DNA from: Cordylochernes scorpioides
Lineage: Eukaryota; Arthropoda; Arachnida; Pseudoscorpiones; Chernetidae
Assembly (NCBI GenBank): GCA_030710605.1
Contig: CP092864.1
Location: 142,931,361 to 142,995,360, forward strand
Length of the DNA: 64,000 bases
Direction: 5' to 3'
Of the stretch, positions 37,001 to 41,962 are shown piece after piece. The notes beneath the pieces were generated by a model that saw only the letters and a list, made by a program, of their open reading frames with translations, searched no databases and had not been told where the DNA came from. Made by a program: the position numbers and the translations under genes. How positions within the stretch are numbered: the stretch's first letter is position 1; the number at the start of each line of letters is the position of its first letter.

Positions 37001-37477
37001 TGTTTACCAATGAAACCATATGTTCCAGGCTACCTTCGGGAGCTCCAGAAGCTGAACGTACAGGGCAACCAACTGACCTCTCTCCCTCGCACCATTGGAC
37101 ACCTGCTGAGTCTGACCCACCTCACTGCTGGGGAGAACAACCTGAGCTCCATCCCGGAAGAGATCGGTGAGTCCCCACTATTGGACAATCTGCAGCAGCC
37201 ACATGCACTCTTGTGCCCCAGGCACTCTGGAGAAACTGGAGTCTGTGTACTTCAATGACAACCCCCACCTCCAAAGCCTGCCGTATGAACTGGTGCTCTG
37301 CAACAACCTCCAGATCATGAGCATCGAGAACTGCCCGCTCTCTCAGATTCCCCCGGAGATAGTGTCAGGAGGCTCCTCGCTCATCATCCAGGTAGGCCCA
37401 GTCAGCCAGTGAAGTTCCCCAACAAATGGAGTGTGTGGCAGCACCTCAAGCTCAAAGGCCCCTACAGATCCATGTGA
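9921..37477 (+). CDS. SHOC2: SHOC2/Sur-8-like leucine-rich repeat scaffold, C-terminal 398 codons in nine exons (gene span)
   Basis: Nine exons with AG/GT borders join in phase into 398 codons and a TGA at 37475-37477. The translation follows animal SHOC2 from the middle LRRs to the end. Recognisable segments are [77 protein letters not shown] and a terminal GPYRSM. The length matches the family's C-terminal part (human protein about 582 aa). Family knowledge: SHOC2 is a cytoplasmic all-LRR scaffold that binds MRAS-GTP and the PP1 catalytic subunit, which dephosphorylates an inhibitory site on RAF. The N-terminal RVxF-bearing part and first LRRs are not in the window, so at least one intron runs off its left edge. 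Introns measure 8187, 6466, 3318, 58, 554, 7672, 55 and 50 bp; the long ones are filled with transposons. I see no in-frame stop or frameshift, so the gene looks functional. Confidence 0.93.
10246..10423. repeat. Tigger/pogo-like MITE
   Basis: Ends ACAGTAAAACCCCTTTATAG and GTGAGGCTTTACTGTA, with internal GGTTCACTATAGCC. Partial copies at 13147 and 20605. Confidence 0.7.
10437..10612. repeat. Foldback FB5, uninterrupted copy
   Basis: Arms AAAAATGGCATATCCTGACC and GGTCAGGATATGCCATTTTT, with central TTTCTTGATAAATCAAGAAA-type sequence. It shows what 6060-8700 looked like before the hAT insertion. Confidence 0.8.
11030..11605 (+). mobile_element. LINE-B 3' end, 5'-truncated
   Basis: A degraded frame gives an RNase H segment ([19 protein letters not shown]), then the C-terminal zinc-like region and the tail TTACACAAGGGGATAAGAAA plus CAA repeats. 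Several frame breaks; no full ORF. Confidence 0.75.
11625..12040 (+). mobile_element. sLA copy, tail on the right
   Basis: Runs from CTCCGCCTTTGCCGGTCCC to AAGCTTTACAAGCTTGATAC and GGAGATAAGAAGG. The only nearly full sLA copy in + orientation here. Confidence 0.8.
12345..12512. repeat. Foldback FB2
   Basis: Arms AAGGTAATAAGACCAAATAA and TTATTTGGATTTGGTCTTAT around a TAACAGTGTTGTTA centre. The right arm extends through ATAATCCAAATTGTGCCTTA. Confidence 0.72.
12513..13146. other. Intronic stretch without recognised gene or element
   Basis: AT-rich, no open frame of note. A TCTATAAAAATG phrase near 12566 recalls a Helitron 5' end, but no CTAG end was found. Confidence 0.4.
13147..13240. repeat. 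Tigger/pogo-like MITE, truncated
   Basis: Begins ACAGTAAAACCCCTCTATAG and carries GGTTCACTATAGCC twice. The right end is missing. Confidence 0.65.
13366..13581 (+). repeat. Copia-1 5' LTR
   Basis: 216 bp, TGTTGGAATAGCG to CTTCAACA. Contains GC-rich GGCCGCGGCGGCGCTGC followed by TATATATAG, a plausible promoter region. Confidence 0.93.
13582..13596 (+). promoter_or_regulatory. Copia-1 primer-binding site
   Basis: GGTTATGGGCCCAGC directly follows the LTR. It matches the copia-type site complementary to an internal (anticodon-arm) part of initiator tRNA-Met rather than its 3' end. Confidence 0.82.
13729..15993 (+). CDS. Copia-1 gag-protease-integrase ORF
   Basis: Start chosen at ATG 13729; the frame is open earlier but without ATG. 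Gag occupies about residues 1-220 with [22 protein letters not shown] knuckle [14 protein letters not shown] lies near 230-245. Protease active site WYADSGAS near 283. The integrase has an HHCC region about 418-465 and DDE core residues at [15 protein letters not shown] and [10 protein letters not shown]. The C-terminal GKPN-like segment [18 protein letters not shown] is present. The ORF ends with TGA overlapping the next start as ATGA (15990-15993). Copia proteins are usually one polyprotein, so this break is either damage or a -1 recoding site. Confidence 0.93.
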   Translation: MSEDCLSRIKVFNGENFSLWKFQFRLLLEQQKLLELLEGLEIKPNVVSSDSNSESSLQNWKSKDVKARMLLSQAIELKFLQPLMNCTSASQMWQKLLAIHEQKSEFTIGLLWQQFFDARLTSETISDYIAKIENISAQISQMGGTITEDQKVAKILNTLPSSMRYFVAAWESLDPKAQTLNNLTARLLIEETRYQQSGSSKQDEALLHRQARTKPKDTQRSFQDAKKNTKCHYCHKIGHWSRECRKRLANEKNKSKNLHDSKGSSSDYGLILCDNQVEPNDIWYADSGASCSMTFRREWFKTYTPFTSDHPIYLGDNSTLLAEGMGDIEIQAYVDGGWYNTYIRNVLYSPQLKKNLYSLSTSTRRGFNVIIKHDKLQIFMDNDLKAVGVRHDGLYRMLFKVTSSSSQGYITSENKLQLWHERLAHLPVATLREMATKGLVDGLQPQDLEGEFFFCEGCQLGKAHRKSCYPSDGKNYQLGEFIYADICGPMQTQSLSKYLYFCLFKDYFSGYRHIYFIKNKSDVLDIFKEYATLIYTQTGNKIKVLRTDNALEFKSDNFADLCKRFGIIHEFTAPYVHEQIGRIERDNRTIVEAARSMLNSRNLPGFFWAEACNTATYILNRSATKQTPGTTPYELFFGTKPNVANYKIFGCNAYMHIPKENRKKWDNKSIKLMFLGYENTSKNFRLWDWKTRKIRISKDVTFDEKATPHSDRESTKPKEIIFQINSAPDESPVATTNFPVQEMLPVSDISSHIQ
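15990..17429 (+). CDS. Copia-1 reverse transcriptase-RNase H ORF
   Basis: RT motifs in order: [40 protein letters not shown] and catalytic LYVDDGI. RNase H has [20 protein letters not shown] and [12 protein letters not shown]. The frame stops at TGA 17427-17429, where a likely 2-base loss shifts the remaining RNase H codons into another frame (to 17601). In family members these domains act in the virus-like particle to copy the element RNA into DNA. Confidence 0.92.
   Translation: MITRSKVSDSQCNFALADEPSNYIDAITSSDSERWKLAMDEEIDALNKNKTWTLERLADGHKPISCKWVYKIKTVSDGTIQRFKARLVAKGYSQIKNVDYFDTFSPVVRYDSLRILLSHAASERMFLKQFDVKTAFLNGELEELVYLEQPEGYKRDDNSCYRLHKSLYGLRQSSRNWNKKFTNFLYSHNFKTSDADPCIFIGTHNDSNVILALYVDDGIILSKDKEAIAIIMDELEHAFDITSGSGNFFVGLQIEQSEDRASIFIHQSSYIDKILSKFNMADCIPASVPMDPSVILTKQDCPTPEQKEKMPKFPFREAVGSLMFASCVSRPDITYAVSQVSKFLEYPGPAHCTTVKNIFRYLKGTPHMGILFTGQDQLVGYSDSDFARDVDSRKSTTGYAFMMNGGTVSWASQRQPIIALSTTESEYIAACSAAKELIWIRRLLQGIGCDITKETELYIDNQAAIKLVENPVFHKRTKH
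17422..17601 (+). pseudogene. Copia-1 RNase H C-terminal remainder after frameshift
   Basis: The open frame gives [20 protein letters not shown] and [15 protein letters not shown], the usual C-terminus of copia RNase H, ending inside the 3' LTR. Separated from the main ORF by the break near 17424. Confidence 0.85.
17591..17807 (+). repeat. Copia-1 3' LTR
   Basis: 217 bp. Differs from the 5' LTR by four substitutions and a one-base insertion (T run near 17684). AATAAATAATCC is a plausible polyadenylation region. Confidence 0.93.
17813..18203. other. Intronic DNA without recognised element
   Basis: AT-rich, no open frame of note; ends in the acceptor of SHOC2 exon b. Confidence 0.5.
18204..18433 (+). 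CDS. SHOC2: SHOC2 exon b (three LRRs)
   Basis: Acceptor TTTGCGGCAG, donor GTGAGCT. Encodes [16 protein letters not shown] through LSRLGLR and ends in phase 2 (Arg codon split AG/G). It is the best conserved stretch of the gene in the window. Confidence 0.95.
18475..18680. repeat. Foldback FB3, intact
   Basis: Arms TTCAAAACTATTTTAAAGGC and complement. Near the centre, TTTCTACTGCCC and its inverse flank GGGTTCACCACTGATGAGCC. Confidence 0.82.
18760..19695 (+). mobile_element. LINE-A 3' end (RNase H to tail), split by a SINE-T
   Basis: The frame gives RNase H starting [13 protein letters not shown], then after the [20 protein letters not shown] and [20 protein letters not shown], then the C-terminal [14 protein letters not shown] and tail GGAGATAAGAAG. 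A stop (CCCTTAG) in the first part and an internal deletion that removes the zinc-like CTKC region make it a pseudogene. The RNase H type is that of jockey/I-group LINEs. Confidence 0.82.
18923..19221 (-). mobile_element. SINE-T inserted in LINE-A, LINE-A-like tail, 12-bp target duplication
   Basis: AGACATCAACAT at 18911-18922 and 19222-19233. The minus-strand element begins with the usual tRNA-like head but ends GAGATAAGAAAAAAGAAGAA, the LINE-A tail, instead of the usual GGGATAAGCAAAAAA. Confidence 0.88.
20000..20350 (-). mobile_element. sLA copy
   Basis: Tail complement CTTATCTCCACTCAATCATA on the left, head CCGGTCCC... region on the right. Continues into an LINE-B 5' fragment. Confidence 0.78.
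20351..20500 (-). repeat. LINE-B/sLB 5' fragment
   Basis: TTTGCCTGTGATTTGAGGCT and GAGTACAGATGCAGCTCCTC match 36655-36770 of the full LINE-B. Confidence 0.65.
20605..20668. repeat. Tigger/pogo-like MITE fragment
   Basis: AAAATCCCTCTATAGTGAAC and GGTTCACTATAGCC match 10246 and 13147. Confidence 0.55.
20675..21743 (+). mobile_element. Non-autonomous Helitron, split by a solo LTR
   Basis: Begins TCTATATATATAAAAATG after an A and ends CTAG before a T, with a GGTGA/TCACC hairpin just before the end, the Helitron signature. Without the inserted LTR it is about 360 bp. A second copy is at 52126-60927. Confidence 0.85.
20971..21679. repeat. Solo LTR-like insertion (709 bp) in the Helitron
   Basis: Absent from the second Helitron copy, whose sequence is continuous across the site. 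Runs TGTGGGAACACGGG to ATTATGACA, with TATAT on both sides. No coding sequence. Internal repeat GGTGCTAACTCGATGGT occurs twice. Superfamily not assigned. Confidence 0.7.
21800..22154 (+). pseudogene. Tc1-like transposase C-terminal fragment
   Basis: The frame gives [24 protein letters not shown] and [18 protein letters not shown], the second D and final D/E region of Tc1 transposases. The N-terminal half is missing. The remnant continues past the piggyBac insertion to about 24470. Confidence 0.8.
22480..22640 (-). pseudogene. piggyBac transposase C-terminal cysteine-rich domain
   Basis: The minus strand reads [20 protein letters not shown] followed by AKSCCKRH, the C2-C2 / H-C ring of piggyBac transposases that binds the end repeats. 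Preceded by an intron-like GTAA...TTTTTAG stretch. Confidence 0.75.
22768..23692 (-). pseudogene. Processed retrocopy of an axonemal dynein heavy chain C-terminus
   Basis: Uninterrupted by introns. It reads [45 protein letters not shown]-type [68 protein letters not shown] and, in a third frame, [14 protein letters not shown] then a stop at 22912-22914. At least three frameshifts (near 23145, 23118 and 22990). 13-bp direct repeats CTTTGATTTAGTT at 22755-22767 and 23693-23705, and an AATAAA signal on the minus strand just before its 3' end, show LINE-type retrotransposition of an mRNA, 5'-truncated. GC-rich like the host exons. The parent gene is not in the window; which DNAH paralogue is unclear. 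Confidence 0.9.
23706..24043 (-). pseudogene. piggyBac transposase N-terminal part
   Basis: From ATG 24043: an acidic start ([20 protein letters not shown]), then after frame breaks [10 protein letters not shown] and [16 protein letters not shown], phrases at the start of the piggyBac catalytic region. A stop follows GIWG. Not functional. Confidence 0.78.
24398..24470 (+). repeat. Tc1-like remnant, right part after piggyBac
   Basis: Continues the Tc1 3' region beyond TTAA. No coding sequence remains. Confidence 0.45.
24478..24766 (+). mobile_element. LINE-C-type 3' element
   Basis: Same as 48956-49255 and 63853-64000. Begins TTGGGCAACTCTGTGC and carries an open stretch ending [24 protein letters not shown] and a TGA. 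Tail CCCTAAATAAAGG followed by TTG repeats. Confidence 0.8.
24900..24993 (+). CDS. SHOC2: SHOC2 exon c (LRR; its end is repeated in a minisatellite)
   Basis: Acceptor GATGTGCAG, then G completing the Arg codon and [12 protein letters not shown] through NCISELP. The donor is CCA/GTAGGTTCC. The last 18 exon bases plus this donor form the first unit of the 3.1-kb tandem array that follows. Confidence 0.92.
24976..28111 (+). repeat. 48/49-bp minisatellite, about 64 units, each with a copy of the SHOC2 exon c 5' splice site
   Basis: The unit reads as TGCATCTCTGAACTACCA (exon end), then GTAGGTTCCTATG or GTATGTTCCTATG, then TCTATCTCTACACATTGG. Units are 49 bp, or 48 bp where CCTATG is CCTAG. The first unit overlaps the last 18 bases of the exon, so the array grew out of the exon-intron border. 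Variant units (GTAGGT or GTATGT donors; ACACATT, ACTCGTT or ACACGCT spacers) recur in blocks. A rare GCATTTCTG variant appears at about 25805 and 26587, suggesting block duplication by unequal exchange. The array fills almost the whole 3.3-kb intron. Confidence 0.95.
28312..28416 (+). CDS. SHOC2: SHOC2 exon d
   Basis: Acceptor GTGATGTGCAG, donor GTGAGTCAGG. Encodes [20 protein letters not shown] through [10 protein letters not shown], 35 codons, phase 0 at both ends. Separated from the next exon by a 58-bp intron. Confidence 0.92.
28475..28589 (+). CDS. SHOC2: SHOC2 exon e
   Basis: Acceptor GCTGCTGTCTAG, donor GTGAGACC. Encodes [20 protein letters not shown] through HLTSLPL and leaves one base (G) of an Asp codon. 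Confidence 0.93.
28651..28968 (-). mobile_element. SINE-T copy with 12-bp target duplication
   Basis: AGTTTGGATATA at 28639-28650 and 28969-28980. Full head with GGTTCGATTCC B box, body and poly-A (T run on +). Lies in the 554-bp SHOC2 intron between exons e and f. Confidence 0.92.
29144..29356 (+). CDS. SHOC2: SHOC2 exon f (three LRRs)
   Basis: Acceptor GTGTGGGCAG, donor GTCAGTC. AC completes Asp, then [20 protein letters not shown] through [10 protein letters not shown]. Phase 1 exit. It is followed by a 7.7-kb intron holding a LINE with a nested copia. Confidence 0.93.
29564..31384 (-). pseudogene. LINE-B reverse transcriptase, frameshifted
   Basis: From 31384 leftward: an EN end (SDHLPI), a linker, then [61 protein letters not shown] and catalytic [11 protein letters not shown], and a thumb-like [12 protein letters not shown]. 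Breaks near 31130, 30235-30100 and 29830 disable it. Confidence 0.88.
31385..31622 (-). repeat. Copia-2 3' LTR
   Basis: 238 bp; on the minus strand TGTTGGAAAGTAACG to CTGTTTTATTCTTACA. A purine tract AGGTGGGAG precedes it on the minus strand. Confidence 0.93.
31610..33199 (-). pseudogene. Copia-2 reverse transcriptase-RNase H, broken by two frameshifts
   Basis: [52 protein letters not shown] and catalytic IYVDDCLI (33199-32480). A shift in a T run near 32525 moves to the frame 32469-32185, and another near 32205 to 32044-31610, with RNase [13 protein letters not shown] and [10 protein letters not shown]. In the original element one protein covered this and the gag-integrase ORF. Confidence 0.9.
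33296..35533 (-). CDS. Copia-2 gag-protease-integrase ORF
   Basis: Start chosen at ATG 35533 ([20 protein letters not shown]); upstream codons belong to the LTR. CCHC knuckle [14 protein letters not shown], protease [11 protein letters not shown], integrase zinc region with [12 protein letters not shown], core motifs [15 protein letters not shown] and [11 protein letters not shown], then [19 protein letters not shown]. Ends at a TGA that is in frame with the following RT region, so a nonsense mutation rather than a frameshift. Confidence 0.92.
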   Translation of the reverse strand: MTTELPQIQKFNGDNFHLWKFKMKIILEAKDLLSITDGSEVKPEIEDIAKFSNWKKKDAKSKMLITTALEFKYLQQIVNCQTSAEMWKKLSTIYELKSETNKYLLQQRFFEYKMNPNDNIATHISKVETLAQQMKDLGEPISDVALITKIICSLPDKYKNFITAWDSVSSEEKTLENLTARLLKEESLQDHWDSSGNSKPDNALMTFSKFNRNSTASNKQQQHQQSIKDKKKNTHCGYCKKKGHWWKECYKRKEEQKGQQPSSSSRDDSCAFSAETSAFLAETKDSWIADSGATDHMTFRREWFSTFEEIPEGVHPVCLGDGKKIYAKGKGNIDILSYVDSQKINATLLDVLYVPELETNLFSISTATKHGLTLICKGNQIKLTKNSKVLVTGIKDNSNLYRIFIKAKQSSQTHVAQLSLDIWHQRMGHVNPIKLTQMFENNVFEDDIKIREKPDSLLCEACIYGKQNRKVFHASTSPNSTYPGELIYSDVCGPMSKRSPGGSLYFVSFKDDFSRCRVAYFIRHKSDVLEKFKEFVKRVRTETGNKIKRFRTDNGTEFLNKNFSDYLKSLGIVHELTAPYTPEQNGIAERDNRTIVESARCLLHGRKMPLELWAEAVNTAVYLLNRCTTKVLGNSTPYEIWYKRKPSILHLKTFGCNAYVHIPKDNRKKLDKKSIRTFFVGYTETNKNYRMWDPIARKIIISRDVIFTEANTSENIQDNQQEQVTIYSEESVDNTNTSSKPEESC
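35588..35602 (-). promoter_or_regulatory. Copia-2 primer-binding site
   Basis: The minus strand next to the LTR reads TGGCAGCAGAGCTTGG, one base off the TGGTAGCAGAGC complement of the 3' end of initiator tRNA-Met. Copia-1 uses an internal part of the same tRNA instead. Confidence 0.65.
35603..35840 (-). repeat. Copia-2 5' LTR
   Basis: 238 bp, nearly identical to the other LTR. Contains CCGGCCGG and CACGTGAC blocks. Confidence 0.93.
35846..36530 (-). pseudogene. LINE-B apurinic-type endonuclease domain
   Basis: The minus frame contains [11 protein letters not shown] (catalytic N), LQENKL (E), FNMYHPPNN and [14 protein letters not shown] (the GDxN motif), and [20 protein letters not shown]. 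These are the APE-type endonuclease signatures of jockey-group LINEs. The frame is open until cut by the copia insertion. Role: nicks target DNA to prime reverse transcription. Confidence 0.87.
36590..36967 (-). repeat. LINE-B 5' region (shared with sLB elements)
   Basis: Minus strand from CCGCCCTTGGCAGAGC through ATGAAGGCCAGCTGCGAAAC to GATCATGGTGCCATGATCAA. The last 180 bp recur in sLB copies at 4850, 46218 and 50006, joined there directly to the LINE-B tail. Confidence 0.75.
37029..37166 (+). CDS. SHOC2: SHOC2 exon g
   Basis: Acceptor TATGTTCCAG, donor GTGAGTCC. Encodes (G)[19 protein letters not shown] through SIPEEI. Phase 1 exit into a 55-bp intron. Confidence 0.93.
37222..37391 (+). 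CDS. SHOC2: SHOC2 exon h
   Basis: Acceptor TTGTGCCCCAG, donor GTAGGCCC. Encodes (G)[19 protein letters not shown] through GGSSLIIQ. Reading past the donor gives a stop after six codons, VGPVSQ, which does not fit the family. Confidence 0.93.
37442..37477 (+). CDS. SHOC2: SHOC2 terminal exon (11 residues and stop)
   Basis: After a 50-bp intron ending [20 protein letters not shown] and TGA give the conserved SHOC2 C-terminus (the family ends QFLK.QGPYR.M). Too short for an ORF scan; found by continuing the phase-0 splice. Confidence 0.85.
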   Translation, partial: HLKLKGPYRSM

Positions 37478-38550
37478 CTAGCACAGAGCCCTGGGTTGGG
37501 GGCTCCATCTAGTCTGCGCACAGCCTTTCTGTATTGTTTCCTTGGGTGCATCCGGTGGCAATGCAACCCGCAGAAAAAGTTGCCATCCACATAAGCTGGC
37601 CTCCCTCTGCTAGCTTCTAAAGGCAAATCCCCCCGTCTTGTTCGATATATATTTTATATCTAACTATAATCTCTCACTATGTATATATACAGAAGGTTGT
37701 GTATGTACCCTTTTTCCATCTTCAGTGGCCCCACTCTCACTGACGATGAGGACAGAAATAGTTTCCCTCAGAAGTGCCGCAGTTGGGTGTTGGCCCAGTG
37801 GTAGCTATCGGAATGCCTTCTTCTTCCCAACCATCTGTTCTTCTTTCTTTTACTGTTTTATACTTTGTGTATGTCTCTTAGTGTTTTTATTTTACAAAGA
37901 GAGCTTCCCCCCCCACTTCCATCAATAAGTTCTAAATACATGTTTATATATTTATCATCAGACTTGTGTATAGGGTGATTTCTGTGCAATTTGATGCTAT
38001 TGGAACTGCTCAATGGTAGTATTTGGTGGTAGTTCTTCCCTGTCATAACACCCCTAACTAACCATAATCTATTTCAGATTATACTTATCCCTTATCTTTC
38101 TCTCTTTTTTTTTTTTAATTTCAAACCTAGAATCCAAATGATTTTCAGTTTAAAAAAACTTGAATGTTTTTGGAAAGCATGATGAAAGCTGTCTTAAAGT
38201 AGAGACAATTATGAACAAGGCCAAAATCCTGAAGTGTCTCATGGTTGCTTCTTAGTACACTACAGTATGCTAAGCCAGACTTTTGTCTTTGTTTCCTGAA
38301 GCTGGGCGCTGCTTAAGAAAACAGGATTTGTTTTACTACTCAAGATAAAAAAAAGAAATCTTCTTCTTCTTCTTTTTTATCTCCAAATCATCTTCTAATT
38401 GGCCTATGAGCAAAAGAGACAGATTTTGCTCTCTTTCTTTCTACCCCATATTCTAGTCTCTTTCCAAACACCGTCTTGTTGTTGTAGTGGGTGGGCAAAC
38501 ATCTGGTAACTCACCTAAATGGTGCTAACATTTCCATTCTATTCACTTTC
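37478..38550 (+). other. Probable 3' UTR and downstream flank of SHOC2
   Basis: The first 150 bp after the stop remain GC-rich and have no open frame. The sequence then becomes AT-rich with T runs and short TTC repeats. No clear cleavage site was identified, so the transcript end is unknown. Confidence 0.4.
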
Positions 38551-38559
38551 AGCGTAAAG

Positions 38560-38883
38560 CAAGCATGTCAAACTCAAATCCTAACACGGGCCAAATAAAA
38601 AAGTAATAAGATTATGTGGGCCGCAAAAAAAAAAGAAAACAAGTAATTAAATTTTTATAGTAACATTTATGTAGGTTTATTTTAAAAAATACTAATAAGA
38701 AAAAAGAAAGTAAAGTTAATATTTTCTCCCTGATATTTGGCATCTCTTTTCTGCTACCATCTTTCCTACTTTTTTTTTTTTTATTTATTAAAAAAAAAAT
38801 ATTAAAATATATTATCTGGTGGGCCGCAAATTTATTCGTTGTGGGCCGCATGAGGCCTGCGGGCCGCGAGTTTGACATGCTTG
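38560..38883 (-). mobile_element. hAT deletion derivative, 324 bp, 8-bp target duplication
   Basis: Same ends as the 6126-8558 hAT (CAAGCATGTCAAACTC / GAGTTTGACATGCTTG). Target duplication GCGTAAAG at 38552-38559 and 38884-38891. The coding centre is deleted at a T run near 38770. Confidence 0.93.
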
Positions 38884-38899
38884 GCGTAAAGTATGGTTT

Positions 38900-40154
38900 C
38901 TTGGTTCACAGCACTAGAACATTCATCTAGAGTCCTGGGTTGAATACAGTTCTTCCTTTATTAAAGACAAGATTGCTCTTGTCCACTGACTTTGCTATTC
39001 ATTGGGGAAAAAAAGGTCTTTATTTACTTAGAGATCTCTCAAACCTGGAAGATCAAATTTGCTCTAGGTTTTGTTAACCACAGTTCTCTGGAGAGACTAA
39101 GGAACTTCTTCCTGTTCATTTTGATGTTAAGGGAATGGTAAATACTTTTTAAAATATAAGTTCTCTATCTCTCATTTAGACGAAGCACAATTGACTCTCT
39201 CATTGTTTCATTCCTGGGATGTGCTCGATGCTCTTGTTGAGATAAAAGTGCCTGCTTCTACACCACTTGAATTACTTGCAGCTGTTTCTCTGGTCCGCTA
39301 CTACGGTGCAACTCCATTCTTTGTTTGTTTAACTGTCCATTTTACTACATATATATATATTGGAATCCTAAGGTAACAAGACTAATTGAATTTGGTCTTG
39401 GTACTTCATATTTCTAATCTATAATCCAAATTGTAGAATCTTGATGCCTCTCTTCATTTTTACAGTTGATTCTCTATTGGATTTTAGTCCCATTTGTCTT
39501 GTCTAGCCATAGTTATGTCCAAATCTGATTGGAGAACCAGAACATTCTCTTCATTTATCTTGTGGGTTCTGTCTCTATCTAGATCTGCACCATGTGAGGA
39601 AGTTGGTTATCAAACAGATAGAAATGTTTCTACTGCTGCTTTCTTTAAACCCCACTGCTGTGTAAGTGTTGTATAATAATGTATATATGCTGTGTTTTGT
39701 TCCTTCATGTATAAACAGCACTTCTTCTGTTAATGCACCAACTCAAATATTTACAGCATATATGCCAATGGCCCTCTCTCAAAATTAAAACCTCTCTAAG
39801 CTGATTCTAAAAATATTGTTTAGTGATGGGAGTGCTGATAAATTCCCCTTGGTTTTAAAGATCAATAGTTTGCATCATCTTAATGGAAGACTTCCCACCT
39901 CATATCCCATGGACAATATCAGCACTGTAATTGTGGGTCGTAGGTTTACAAGGCATTGTTGGGTGTCCTATGGGGAAGGTTTTTCAATTCTGTATTATGT
40001 GAGATAGTACGACACCAAGTAAAAGCAAATTGACATTTTGGTATCAGCATTGTTCCATTCTAAGGTTTTTGAGAAGAGGATGTGGCTTATTGTTCTTTAT
40101 CTAAAACTATAATGGAATGAGATGAATCAATGGATGTAAAATTTCATAATTGAG
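38900..40154. other. Intergenic DNA, no gene recognised
   Basis: Mixed sequence with short open frames and no family match that I can see. A decayed FB2 arm (ATCTATAATCCAAATTGTAG) lies near 39415. Confidence 0.45.
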
Positions 40155-40166
40155 AGAAATATAAGA

Positions 40167-40228
40167 GCTTGAGGAACATGAACTCATGGAATTTGTGTAA
40201 TATTTACAAAAGGGGATAAGACAACACA
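40167..40228 (+). mobile_element. LINE-B tail stub, 62 bp, with 12-bp target duplication
   Basis: AGAAATATAAGA at 40155-40166 and 40229-40240 bound CATGAACTCATGGAATTTGT and the GGGGATAAGACAAC tail: an extreme 5' truncation. Confidence 0.82.
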
Positions 40229-40524
40229 AGAAATATAAGAATTATATGACAATTTGATAATAGATTGATGTATAAAAATAACTGTTATTCAATCTTTAAA
40301 ATATTGTGTTTCTTGAATTATATAACACAGTTTGAGAAATAAACCCAATACTTCTCTTGGGGTTATAAACAGTCATTCAAGTCTCTCAACTCCTGACAAA
40401 ATCTTGTTTGGACACTCAGACTTCACTTCTTAATAGAGAAGAGGTGAATGATAAGATATAAAATATTAAAAAGATAGTGGCCCACAGATATGGAGTGAAT
40501 GGTGGGCTAAGTCATTCTGGATAT

Positions 40525-41040
40525 TTTATGGCAGAGTGTTGGTAGCCAAGCTGTTAGAAAACATTTGTTCTAAAGAGAATGATTCTATAGGTACCTTCAC
40601 TCTAAAGAATGGCCTACAGAGCGAACACTATGGAGTGTGATTAAGTCAGCCTGGATGTTGCTGATGCCAGCTGTCCCATGTTTTATGGCAGAGTGTTGGT
40701 AGCCAAGCTGTTAGAAAACATTTGTTCTAAAGAGAATGATTCTATAGGTACCTTCACTCTAAAGAATGGCCTACAGAGCGAACACTATGGAGTGTGATTA
40801 AGTGTTGCTGATGTCAGCTGTCCCATGTTTTATGGCAGAGTCTTGGTAGCCAAGCTGATAGAAAACATTTGTTCTAATGATTCTATAGTTCACTCTAAAG
40901 AATGTCCTACAGAGCGAACACTATGGAGTGTGACTGAGTGTTGCTGATGTCAGCTGTCCCATGTTTAATGGCAGAGTGTTGGTAGCCAAGCTGTTAGAAA
41001 ACATTTGTTCTAATGATTCTATAGTTCACTCTAAAGAAAG
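40525..41040. repeat. Tandem repeat, four units of 136-157 bp
   Basis: Unit starts at 40531, 40688, 40835 and 40971 with GCAGAGTGTTGGTAGCCAAG. Units contain ACAGAGCGAACACTATGGAG. Successive units are shorter through small internal deletions; the last is cut. Confidence 0.9.
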
Positions 41041-41132
41041 GTTATATTTGATCTCTATAACAAACATACAAATCAAGTCTATTGGAACCTATTGTTCTCT
41101 TGATATTGAAAATCTTTCATCATTGTTTCTTC

Positions 41133-41390
41133 TTCTTCTTCTTCTTTCTTATCTTCACACTGGGTGAAGTAGAATGCCTTTGTCATTAAGACTGGGAGCA
41201 CTACTCAGTGGCAGGCCGACTTAGCTCCAAGAGAAATGGCCGCCTCTGACATGAGGAACAGACGCCATGTGCAGCCGCTCCTAACATGGAGTACAAACGC
41301 TGCTCATCCTGTATCCCTGGATCAGGAGCCCTTACTGCTCCCCCTCCTCCTTTTTCATCCGGGCTTGGGACCGGCAAAGGCGGATTTCAT
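41133..41390 (-). mobile_element. sLA copy, shortened
   Basis: Tail complement TTCTTTCTTATC, body ATTAAGACTGGGAGCACTAC, head up to CCGGGCTTGGGACCGGCAAA, with an internal loss around the CCCGGC segment. Confidence 0.78.
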
Positions 41391-41873
41391 TATTGTTTAA
41401 AATGTTTATACGATTTCTTTCTTTTTTTTTTTATCTCCTTTTCAAAGAGCTAGTCATTGGCTGGGGATTTCATGACACATTTATAAATGAAGGAAAAATT
41501 ATTTTTTAATTTTCTGTTTTCCACTCTCTCAGTAATTTTATGAATATTTTATATTTTTGTGTTCCACCCCCTCTCTACTTAACTATTTCTTTGTTGTAAA
41601 TCTCTATTCAATGCATGTCTCTCTGAGTACCTCCTGTTTTATATCGCCACAGAGTGGATCAAACAAAGGTGGAGTATTTATCTGTGGTATCGACAATATT
41701 GAAGGAGGAACTTCAAATAAGATTTACTATGCTGTATTAACAACAATGTGAGAAATATTTCTATAGACACATTTAATTAATAAAAATATATATATTTATA
41801 TTTTTTATGTACTCTTTTTTTTTTTTTTTTTGTCTTTTGACTTTCTAAAATTACACTTTTGAAATGGATCGTT

Positions 41874-41962
41874 GGGAGAGGCCGCTGCTTATCATAAAAC
41901 AGCTTGAGAAGCATGAACTCTTGGAATTCGTGTAATATTTACACAAGGGGATAAGAAACATC
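41874..41962 (+). mobile_element. LINE-B tail fragment
   Basis: TTGGGAGAGGCCGCTGCTTA, GAATTCGTGTAATATTTACA and GGGGATAAGAAAC match the LINE-B 3' end. Confidence 0.72.

Noticed and set aside
37392-37412. Reading exon h through to VGPVSQ and stop
   Set aside because: A 50-bp intron with GT/AG borders restores the conserved SHOC2 C-terminus exactly in phase.
41557-41751. Possible coding exon (ends SGSNKGGVFICGIDNIEGG)
   Set aside because: It follows an AG and looks protein-like, but no family, partner exon or donor was found; too weak to call.
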